The translations under genes and the position numbers were made by a program. Shown here one piece after another: positions 50,101-57,273 of a stretch of DNA of 64,000 nucleotides. Under the pieces are notes generated by a model. That model saw only the letters and a list, made by a program, of their open reading frames with translations, did no database searches and was not told the origin of the DNA. Each line of letters opens with the position of its first letter. The stretch's first letter is position 1. Location: the NCBI GenBank assembly GCA_964472315.1, contig CAYYJS010000001.1, forward strand, positions 62,001-126,000, in the 5' to 3' direction. The DNA comes from CAYYJS01 sp964472315. Lineage in GTDB: Bacteria > Verrucomicrobiota > Kiritimatiellia > UBA8416.

Positions 50101-51531
50101 CTTGCGCTTGGCATACGCGCTCGGCGGGTTCCCGGTGTAGATGGCGCCCTCCAGTTCCAGGGCGTACTCCAGGTCGATCCTGGCCGGCGGTTCGACCGGC
50201 GGAACCGCGGCCGCCGGCCGGGTGCCGGCCTCTTGCGCGATGCGTTCGAGCACGCGATGGGGGTCCTTTTCCCGGACCTCGGCGGCGGCCTCCGAGGCCG
50301 CCGCGCCGCCAATCCGCGCCAGGGTTTCCATCCACAGGCGGGCTTCTTCCACCGAGGGCATCGCCCGGCAGGCACCGACATACGTCCGGATCGCGGTCAC
50401 GCCCGGCGCCCCCAGCTTGGCGAACGCCAGGGCTGCGGCCGACTTCAGGGCCAGCGACACGGGCGCGGACAGGGTTTTCGCGGCCAGGCGCTCCGCCACC
50501 GCCGGTCCCAGCGCGGCCAGGGCGGTCGCGGCGCGTTCCGCGACCGCGGCGTACGCCGCCGGCTTGGATGCCGTCAGCTCCAGCACACGATACAAGCCGT
50601 CAAATGTGGCGGGGCCACCCCATGCCGCGAGCAGCCCCGTGGCATGCGCCAGCGCCTCCGCGCCCCGACTGCCGGTCAACACACCCGCGCAGAAGGGCGA
50701 CTGCAGGGCCTGCGTGAGCGACGCCGTGCCGTCCGGCCCCAACGCGCCGACCGCTTCCGCGGCGCGCTCGCGAATCGCCGCCTCCGGATCGCCCATCGCG
50801 TACACCGCGGCCTGCACACGGAAACCGTCGTCGAACCCCAGCAACGCCGCCATCGCCTCGGCGCGAAGCCTCGCGTCGGGCTGTGTGCCCGGCGCAAGAG
50901 CGGCCAGCAGGGCCGAACGCGCCTTCTCGTCCCGGTGCTTCCCCAACGCCGCGGCCGCCATCCGCCGGACCTCGACCACCGCTTCCTCGCTCAGGACCCG
51001 GACCAGCGCATCGAGCGACTCGGGTGCGGGCGGAATCGCCGCCAGGGCTTCCACCACCGCCGTTCGCACCGCGACGTCCACGTCGTCGACCGCCAGGGCC
51101 AGCGCTGCATGCGCCACGCCGCCGCCGGCCATCCCCAGCGCCTTCGCCGCGGCCGACCGCACGTTCGGCCGCGGGTCGCGCACGCCGATGGTCATCGCAT
51201 GTACGCCGCGTTCGTCGCCGATTTCGCCCAGCGCCAGCAGGCAGGCGGCCCGGACATCGGGGTCTTCGTTCTTGTGGCTCAGGGCGGATAGCAGCTCGAT
51301 GACGTGGGGGTCCGGGTGCTCCCGAAGGCCGCGCACGGCCTGCTCCCGCGTCGCGGGATCCTTGAGCGCCTTGGCCAGCTCGAGCTGCGAAGTCACGGCC
51401 TCCATGTTCTCGACATCGCGTCCGCCGGCGGTGTCGCCCATGCGCCGCATGTGCATCGTCATCGTCGCCGCCACCGCCACCGCCAGGACGATCAGACTGC
51501 CGATCAACCATCGCTTTTCCTGTGCCATCAT
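47152..51531 (-). CDS. HEAT-repeat and heparinase II/III-like fusion protein
   Basis: A 1459-aa protein with an N-terminal membrane anchor (WLIGSLIVLAVAVAATMTM, about 8-26). HEAT repeats cover about 45-430 (VRAACLLALGEIGDERGVHA, VRSAAAKALGMAGGGVAHAA). A beta-rich segment (about 445-600) precedes a heparinase-like part that opens HPRILFRAYELPALRARL near 614, with toroid helices, an inserted beta domain with a proline run (PPPPPP) near 760-920, and a C-terminal sandwich from MYLFRNRWRDSDD near 1170. This resembles the heparinase-like protein at 33969. Uronic polysaccharide cleavage is possible but active-site residues are not assigned. AGGAG inside the upstream stop region directs the start. 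It is upstream of ExbB in the same operon. Confidence 0.75.
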   Translation of the reverse strand: MMAQEKRWLIGSLIVLAVAVAATMTMHMRRMGDTAGGRDVENMEAVTSQLELAKALKDPATREQAVRGLREHPDPHVIELLSALSHKNEDPDVRAACLLALGEIGDERGVHAMTIGVRDPRPNVRSAAAKALGMAGGGVAHAALALAVDDVDVAVRTAVVEALAAIPPAPESLDALVRVLSEEAVVEVRRMAAAALGKHRDEKARSALLAALAPGTQPDARLRAEAMAALLGFDDGFRVQAAVYAMGDPEAAIRERAAEAVGALGPDGTASLTQALQSPFCAGVLTGSRGAEALAHATGLLAAWGGPATFDGLYRVLELTASKPAAYAAVAERAATALAALGPAVAERLAAKTLSAPVSLALKSAAALAFAKLGAPGVTAIRTYVGACRAMPSVEEARLWMETLARIGGAAASEAAAEVREKDPHRVLERIAQEAGTRPAAAVPPVEPPARIDLEYALELEGAIYTGNPPSAYAKRKNNMPWLDDAEAEPEVAAYVPAGRTRLRLDLARRAGRWERIVGHGVNRGMHFGRVETASDDGDALRFSIRMGIAEDPWIMGGYGEYEVTLKRNEGGGFEGAYTGKYHGLDISGRATASLKPARPPIAEGFRPVGPHEHPRILFRAYELPALRARLGTPFGRAAFRRMAAAADPVCMGMVYRLVDDPSYAAAAIPFVREEMAKRDFGFLSLGQVWGPRLTTIALAYDLCWDAWPEDFRREVETYLVRVSNLTSTDMGRFSICANWSEDSNYYSPIQGGGAMLSLAYWMDPGRPPPPPPGSEAIPIAPAERVPPGVSASPLRSRESPRDWLWSGPVFSPVAPGEWIDALGGAPFATNGMPLRVAGFDRGMRPMPDGQVASDGIYPWEELRAEQPEFSAVSFLLHTVVDNPRPGYYRVELPPQGDSCITVAGRELPDRAIVKLSAGPYPVFVAHSAGSNAMAAVRTVFSFVTDDDKEMQTLLDEQTESLQRLRVWNRVNTEDLERTGMDARKQQVFHQCRTAMYRNARKLMGDGGYQSEGEVYTHTADTPVRYHTAYKRMFGEMVSPHPDATHFPLRYMVAAILREPEGAPPSLFMQPFNGKSGIGSGVQFMTLGFPVIPEPYKPGVLWIWNKLNQVDPGRPETRANIVEKVGLDDLPWLFVNYPLDPVTGGTTIEPEHPETNFPKTYQAMGKGMYLFRNRWRDSDDIVFQIYARHETGGGWSQQNAAALRLYGFGREWARTTTGRGAERWLDSVVLLPDNLCSEGGVGRTLSWAASADGSGHVSVDLNAVYVQIVGRAKEAWERQRKLTARGLGVDESELSPMTEDPLLRGMRAVAVDYSGRCGAPALMVVVDRIEAGGRRQWLWHLPAEGDLRTEVLPDGYSFLASQNGASLKGTFVAPSDVKILAVPDVKAHLERPELARSKAEQTPGFVANAPPGAGYFAVLTLQRGVPPPEVRVVSGTGLDSLVAVGDARIRFDGTRAIIE

Positions 51532-51537
51532 CCCACG

Positions 51538-54500
51538 CTACTCCTTCTCGCCGACCACGAAAAGCTTTCCCGCATCCGCCTGCACAGCCCGCCAATCGGC
51601 AAGCGCGTTGGCGTACCGGCGCTCCGCCTCGGCGGCCGCCTCCGTCACGTCCGTGAAGCGCGGGGCCATCCATATCTTGCCCCATGTGTCGCAGTCGCCC
51701 ACGCCGACCTGCAGCATCAGGGGATAACGACCGCGCGCCACCCGCAGCATGGCGCCGTCCGGAAGGGGACGCCCCGCCAGCCAGGCGCGCGTCTCCAGAC
51801 GCGAAGTCGGGTTCCACATGACCCCGCCGGGAGTCGGCAGGCGGAACTCGACAACGCGCTCGGCGTCGAATTCGATCACGCTGAACAGGCAGGCCGTCGT
51901 ATGCCACTCCCGGTGCACCACGGCGCTGACGTCGATGGCGTTCTTGCCGGCCGTGAACTGATCGTGCGTGAACCATTCGTCGGTCAACGCCCGCGCCGCG
52001 TACGTCTTGCCGGCGAGCGCGAGTTCCCGGCCCGCCGTCACCACGGCGTTCGACGCTCCGCCCCATGCCGCCAGGAAGTCCTGTTCGACCGACCGCGGCG
52101 CCAGCGGACCCACCACGACCCAGTTCGTCGGCGCCGCGTCGGAAACGAAGGCCGATACCGGCAGATTCCCCGCGCCGTCGAGAGCGGCGACGGGCGCCAC
52201 CGCCGATACCCGCGGCGCGACGGGTTCGGCCGGTGTCGCGCCGCCGATGCCGTACAACCGGTTCCCCGCCGCCACGTACTGCATCTCCAACTCGAAGGCC
52301 GGATTGCCGGGCGCGGCGTCCTTGACGGCATATTCCCACACCCCGCGGAACTCGCGTCCCGGCTCGAAAACGACCGTTCGCGCGCGCGGCCCCAGATTCG
52401 CCGCGTACAGCGCGCCGCCCGCTTTCATCAGGTCTCCGCCCGCCCGCGCGCCGAGCCGCCGCTCGTCGTCCGGCGTCAGCGGCCGGCGATAGACCGGTTC
52501 GCCCGTGTCGGCGTCGAGCACGTGCAGAACCTGCGTCGTGTCGACCGCGTACAGCAGATCGGCATCGACCAGCGGCGAACCGTCGCACGCGAAATCCAGT
52601 TGTCTGCGCCACAGCGGCTCGACCGCGATCGCCTCGCCCGCCCTGGCCGGCAGCCGGTAGGCCGCCGCGACCGATGGCGCGCCCGGTTTCGCGCTGCCGC
52701 AGTAGTACACGGTTCTCCCGGCGGCCACCGGCGATCCGGTCGCGATGGCGGGCAGTCCCACGGCCAGCGCCCTCCCGTCCGCCGCCCGCACCGCCGCGCC
52801 CCAGCTCGTGAACAGGACCAGCCCGTCGTCCAGGCGGATGCGGGCCGGCGTCCCCGGCGTCGTTCCCTTCGGCGAAGCCAGCCGCCAGGCGACCGTCCCG
52901 TCCGCCACGTTCAGCGCCGTCAACTCGCGGCCCTGTACGACCGCCAGGTCCTCGCAAAGCATGGGCGAACTCGTCGCCGGCCCGCCGGAAGCCGGCGCGA
53001 CGTCTACCCGCCACACCCGGCGCCCCCCGGCATCGAAGCAAGCCACCGTGCCGCCGGCGGCCGCATATACGCGATCGCCACACACCGCGGGCGTTGGCCC
53101 GGCGGCGCTGGAGACCTTCGCCGGCAGGTCGCCCGTCCACGACACCTGCCCCTCCTGCACGCAGGCCAGACCGGCCGTGGTCTGAACATACGCCCGGCCG
53201 TTCTGCGCGGCGGGCCCCGAACACGCCTCGCCCGGCAGCGTACAGGTCCATTTCACGTTGGCCGTCCCGGACCACCGCACCGGCGGGACGGTATTCTCCG
53301 TCAGGCCGGCGCCGTCGCCGCGCCAGCCGTAGGAAGGTTGTTCGATGCGCAGATCGTAGACGTACAGAGACCCGTACCGCAGGAAGAGACGGCCATCGCA
53401 GATGACGGGGCAGGTGTTGATCTGCCAGTCCACCTCGGCGACGCCGCGGCTCTCCGCATTCAGCGGAACGGCAAACGTGCCGGCGACCCTGAATCCCCCG
53501 GCCTCGGGACGGATCAGCGTGACCACCGGCGTCGGCGCATCGCCGCCCTGCTTGGTCAGCCACCAGGCGTAGACCATACCGTCCGCGGCCCACCAGTGGC
53601 CGGGATGATCCATGGCCGCGGGCGCGAAATGGACCTTCCTGCCCGTCGCCGCGTCAAGACAGAGCAGACCGGACGCCTCGCTTTTCACGGCGCGCGGTTT
53701 CGCTTTCAACAGCGCGACCGCGGCCTCTTTGCTCTGTTTTCCGGCTTCCAGTTCAGGCTCGTCGCCACCGAAGACGTACAGCCGACCATCCAGAATGACG
53801 CCATGGGAATAGGAGGGGACGCCGCCAGGCAATGTCCATAGCACGTCGTAGTCCGAGGCGTCCGCGTTGAGTTTGAGCATGTGCAACCGCCCCGGAGGGG
53901 AGCACAGGAGGTAGCCGTCTCCGTAGATGGGCGTCATGCCCCCCTCGCCAGGACCACTCGGGAACTCCCACAGCCGCTCGCCGGTCTCGGCGTCCAGGCA
54001 GAAGACGTAATACCACGTCTGCGCGACGAGGATCGCGCGGCCGTTGTGCATGATCAGTGCCCCGGAGGTATTGCCCTGGGAGTATCTGTCCCCCGGATTC
54101 TCCGGGGACGGCTTCCTGCCGGGAAGCATCCAGGCGACCTTGCCCGTTCCGGCGTCAAGCGCCGCGATCCCCGGCATGGCGGGATCACGGCTGCTGGGAT
54201 TGAGGATGTACAGGTTCTTGTGCAGCATCGGAGATTCCGGCGCGCCCCAACCCATGTTGCCCGTCCCGGAACCGATCTCCTTCCAGGCGTTCAACGTCCA
54301 CTCGGTCGCCCCGGTGTCGACGTTGACCGCATACACGGTGGAGTTCGGCATCTGACCCAGCACGAGGTTGCCGTGCTTCACCGGGGTCGACCGCGCGCCC
54401 GAGAAGCGTTTCCAGTCCGAGGGTCCCATCGGTATGGTTCGCAGCTCCCGGCCGTCGAGCGTGAACACATACAGCCGCGCCGGGTTGCCGCCGATGACAT

Positions 54501-54735
54501 ACACCTTGCCGTCCTGGACCAGCGGTCCCGCGAAACCGGTCCCGACATACTTCGACCACAACGGCGCCGGCCCCCCCTCGGGCCATTCCTTGAGCAAACC
54601 CTCGCCCGCGAAATGCCCGCCTGCATTGATGCCGCGGTATCCGACCGAGTCGCCGCCCCGTGCGCAAACGGCCGCCGCCAGCACGAGCGACGCCACTCCA
54701 GCCCACATCCGCCAAACATTCTGCCTGCACATCAT
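51538..54735 (-). CDS. PQQ-like beta-propeller protein
   Basis: An exported protein of 1065 aa with a signal peptide (MWAGVASLVLAAAVCARGG). It consists largely of PQQ-like propeller blades: LVQDGKVYVIGGNPARLYVF, IAALDAGTGKVAWMLPG, VFCLDAETGERLWEFPSG, VACFDAGGRRVWRVDV, VLHVLDADTGEPVYRRPL. About 12-14 blades suggest two propellers. The last 200 residues are a beta-sandwich region (TNWVVVGPLAPRSVEQDF). No cofactor or catalytic site is evident. The frame is open to 54786; the ATG at 54735 is chosen because AGGAGG lies 9 bases before it. It ends 6 bases before the HEAT-heparinase gene, with whose ribosome site its stop codon overlaps. Confidence 0.8.
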   Translation of the reverse strand: MMCRQNVWRMWAGVASLVLAAAVCARGGDSVGYRGINAGGHFAGEGLLKEWPEGGPAPLWSKYVGTGFAGPLVQDGKVYVIGGNPARLYVFTLDGRELRTIPMGPSDWKRFSGARSTPVKHGNLVLGQMPNSTVYAVNVDTGATEWTLNAWKEIGSGTGNMGWGAPESPMLHKNLYILNPSSRDPAMPGIAALDAGTGKVAWMLPGRKPSPENPGDRYSQGNTSGALIMHNGRAILVAQTWYYVFCLDAETGERLWEFPSGPGEGGMTPIYGDGYLLCSPPGRLHMLKLNADASDYDVLWTLPGGVPSYSHGVILDGRLYVFGGDEPELEAGKQSKEAAVALLKAKPRAVKSEASGLLCLDAATGRKVHFAPAAMDHPGHWWAADGMVYAWWLTKQGGDAPTPVVTLIRPEAGGFRVAGTFAVPLNAESRGVAEVDWQINTCPVICDGRLFLRYGSLYVYDLRIEQPSYGWRGDGAGLTENTVPPVRWSGTANVKWTCTLPGEACSGPAAQNGRAYVQTTAGLACVQEGQVSWTGDLPAKVSSAAGPTPAVCGDRVYAAAGGTVACFDAGGRRVWRVDVAPASGGPATSSPMLCEDLAVVQGRELTALNVADGTVAWRLASPKGTTPGTPARIRLDDGLVLFTSWGAAVRAADGRALAVGLPAIATGSPVAAGRTVYYCGSAKPGAPSVAAAYRLPARAGEAIAVEPLWRRQLDFACDGSPLVDADLLYAVDTTQVLHVLDADTGEPVYRRPLTPDDERRLGARAGGDLMKAGGALYAANLGPRARTVVFEPGREFRGVWEYAVKDAAPGNPAFELEMQYVAAGNRLYGIGGATPAEPVAPRVSAVAPVAALDGAGNLPVSAFVSDAAPTNWVVVGPLAPRSVEQDFLAAWGGASNAVVTAGRELALAGKTYAARALTDEWFTHDQFTAGKNAIDVSAVVHREWHTTACLFSVIEFDAERVVEFRLPTPGGVMWNPTSRLETRAWLAGRPLPDGAMLRVARGRYPLMLQVGVGDCDTWGKIWMAPRFTDVTEAAAEAERRYANALADWRAVQADAGKLFVVGEKE

Positions 54736-54816
54736 CGGAACGCGCCTCCTGCAACGTAAGGTAGCAGGCCGTGGAATGACCCACAACCCCTGCGCGCGGA
54801 ATTCCAGCCGCGCCCG

Positions 54817-57168
54817 CTACTCTTTGATGCCCTGCGCCGAGATGCGCACGTCGATTTCCTCGCCGCCGGCGCGGCCCTGCATGCCGAGCTGGCGACCCGT
54901 GAGCGTGAGCCAGGCCGATACGCTCAGCGCCTCCGTGCCGCGTTCGACAACCTTCGCGGGCCGGAAGGTCACGCGCGGATGAACGACCACCGAACGGCCC
55001 GCCACGTCGAGGACCGCGTCCGCCTCGCAATAGGAGACCTGCACCGCGTACGGGTTGCCACGAGCGTCCTTGCGCGCGACCGACTCCTCGCGCAACGGGC
55101 CGAGTGACTTGACCGTCAACGTGACCGCCGGTTTCTCGGCGGACGCGAGCAGCTCGCCGAGGATGCGCCGGTCCTGCGCGCCGTGAGGTTGCGTTAGTTG
55201 GTCGCAGGCGATCGCGAAAGAGCCCGACGGCCCTTTCGGTCCCCACGTCACACGGCCCGACACCGGGCGTCCGTAGAAGAAGTTGGGCCAGAAGCGCACG
55301 GGATCGGGATGCCGGAACTCGGCATCGGCCGTGATCCAGCGCGGGTTGGCCGGGCTGAATGCGTAGGCCGCGCCGTCGGGAACGCCGAGGGCCTCTCCGC
55401 TACGCCGGGCGGCGCGCTCGCAGGTCAGCCGGCCGCCGTCGATCGTGGTGTCGACCTTGGCGGGCGGTGTCGGTTTGGACAGGTCCAGCACGAGGTACCA
55501 GCCGTCCATGATCCCGCCGCCGAATTGCGGCTGCATGGCCCTGACGGTCGGCGTGGGCGTGACGAGACCATAGCTCTCGCCGTCCCTGCCCGCGCCGCAC
55601 AGGAAGACCGCCCGGCCCTTGCCGCCGGGAGATCCGGTCGCAATCCCCCAGGCGCACCCGTCGCCCACCTGGGCCATCCCGGCGCCGGGCACGGTCGAGG
55701 AAAATCGCACCCCGGTCAGGTCAGGGGTCAGCATGGCCACATAGGGCCCGCCCGGCTCGCTTGTCGAAAGCCGGTTGGCGGTCTGCCGCAGGCCCCAGGC
55801 GCTGCCGCCCGCAAAACAGGTCGAACCGTCGTCCGCCTCGCCGGTGCGCTCGATGCTCGCCCCGTTGGCCTTGCGGCCCCACTGCGAGCACCACAGGGTC
55901 CAGCCCACCGCCTGGTAGTTCTCCGGCTCGATGCGCATCAGGTAGGCGAAGCTGGTCGCCCCGGCCCCGGCTGTCGTCAGACCGCAGCCGTGGCCGATGC
56001 GACGATAAATGTCGGTCGGCTGACAATGCCCCACCGAATTCCCGCCGTCGGACCACAGGATCGCGATGATGTTGCCGTCGCGGTCATGGCTGACCCGCCG
56101 CACGGCCGTGTCGGAGACCAGGCGCAGGGAGTCGAGTCCCACGAAGGGGCCGCCCCAGTCCATGAGCTGATAGCGCAACCGGCCGTCGGGATGCTTGATA
56201 TTGAAGATGGGGCAACGCCACGGCTCGCGGCCGGTGCCCCAATTGTGTTCCCCGCCGTACACGATCTCGCCGTCGAGCGGGCTGACCGAATTGCGGTCGC
56301 CCAGTCCGCCCTCGACCGACACGGCGTTGAGGAGCTTACCCTTCGCGTCGAACGTGCGCAGGTCGGCCAGACTGGCGACCAGCGTCCCGTCGCGCCGCAG
56401 GGTCAGGCGTGGGGCGTAGGCCGGGCCGTTCACGACCCGCACCCATTCCACGCGCGACAGATCGGACGAGAGGCAGGCGACAAACGTGCTCTCGCACGGG
56501 GCGTTCTTGATTCCCGCCACCGCCACCGCCACCGAAGTCGCGTCCGCGGCCAGGCGCGCCGTGCCGGCCCCGGCTCGTCCGGCGATATAGACGGCACCGT
56601 CGCCCGCGACCGCACAGGCCGTGATCGCGCCGCCGCCCCACCCGAGACGCGCGGCCGTCGCGATACGCTCCAGTTTCGGGTCCAGCGCGACCACGAACCC
56701 GGTCACGCCGTCGTCGGTGTATCCGACCGCTTCGTAACGTGTCTGACCGGTCTGGTCGGCCAGCGGCTGCTTCGTCGTGCGGTCCACCTGCGGCCGGGGA
56801 ACGTACGCGGGCGGCCGGACTCCGTCCGGCCCCAGAACCTTCGCGCCCGCGGGCAGCTCGAAATCCCCGCCGATGCCGTTGCCGACCAGCACGAGAGCGC
56901 CATCCGGCCGGAATCCGCCGCCGACAAGCCACTCGTTGCCCTTGCCGCCGAGGAACCCGGCCGTCACGACCTCGGCCCGGTCCGCGCGGTCGGGCCAGTA
57001 CAACAGCGGCCCGCCATCTTTGGCTTTCTGCGTACGCTGCTGACCGGGCGGCACCACCGGCTCCGTCGCCGTCGGCGCGTCACCGCCGGCCGCGCCGGCC
57101 GCGGCCGCCGACAGCGCCAGCCCGAAACAGACCTGGATTCCTACCCGTCGGCAGTCGCATCTCTTCAT
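54817..57168 (-). CDS. Secreted beta-propeller-like protein, copy B of a recent duplicate pair
   Basis: A 783-aa exported protein with a signal peptide (LALSAAAAGAAGGDAP). It matches copy A (31599-33959) along its whole length, including start MKR.DC and end DVR.SAQGIKE; insertions are rare and differences are scattered. Blades such as DGALVLVG and DGAVYIAGRAGAG and the block QTANRLSTSEPGG are shared. Its function is unknown. GGGAGCGAGAG precedes the ATG at 57168; the frame is open to 57231. It heads the long minus-strand operon, 81 bases before the PQQ-propeller gene, with a promoter candidate 36-63 bases upstream. Confidence 0.72.
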   Translation of the reverse strand: MKRCDCRRVGIQVCFGLALSAAAAGAAGGDAPTATEPVVPPGQQRTQKAKDGGPLLYWPDRADRAEVVTAGFLGGKGNEWLVGGGFRPDGALVLVGNGIGGDFELPAGAKVLGPDGVRPPAYVPRPQVDRTTKQPLADQTGQTRYEAVGYTDDGVTGFVVALDPKLERIATAARLGWGGGAITACAVAGDGAVYIAGRAGAGTARLAADATSVAVAVAGIKNAPCESTFVACLSSDLSRVEWVRVVNGPAYAPRLTLRRDGTLVASLADLRTFDAKGKLLNAVSVEGGLGDRNSVSPLDGEIVYGGEHNWGTGREPWRCPIFNIKHPDGRLRYQLMDWGGPFVGLDSLRLVSDTAVRRVSHDRDGNIIAILWSDGGNSVGHCQPTDIYRRIGHGCGLTTAGAGATSFAYLMRIEPENYQAVGWTLWCSQWGRKANGASIERTGEADDGSTCFAGGSAWGLRQTANRLSTSEPGGPYVAMLTPDLTGVRFSSTVPGAGMAQVGDGCAWGIATGSPGGKGRAVFLCGAGRDGESYGLVTPTPTVRAMQPQFGGGIMDGWYLVLDLSKPTPPAKVDTTIDGGRLTCERAARRSGEALGVPDGAAYAFSPANPRWITADAEFRHPDPVRFWPNFFYGRPVSGRVTWGPKGPSGSFAIACDQLTQPHGAQDRRILGELLASAEKPAVTLTVKSLGPLREESVARKDARGNPYAVQVSYCEADAVLDVAGRSVVVHPRVTFRPAKVVERGTEALSVSAWLTLTGRQLGMQGRAGGEEIDVRISAQGIKE

Positions 57169-57203
57169 AGCGCTCTCGCTCCCATATCCCTGGTTTTCCG
57201 AAC

Positions 57204-57231
57204 TTGATACTAGCAGCCTGTCAGTTGTCAC
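57204..57231 (-). promoter_or_regulatory. Candidate promoter of the propeller/Exb operon
   Basis: On the minus strand GTGACA (complement of 57226-57231, 5 of 6 matches to the -35 consensus) is followed after 16 bases by TATCAA (complement of 57204-57209, 4 of 6 matches to the -10). It lies between the GH42-like gene end and the ATG at 57168. Confidence 0.42.
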
Positions 57232-57273
57232 ACCATGTCCACAAACCCGGTAATCGATCTGTCATGCCCCGCT

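Noticed and set aside
50600..53593. A 997-codon minus-strand frame overlapping the PQQ-propeller and HEAT-heparinase genes
   Set aside because: It is in another frame of two well-supported genes, has Arg/Gly-rich low-complexity composition and no recognisable domain; long shadow frames are expected at this GC content.
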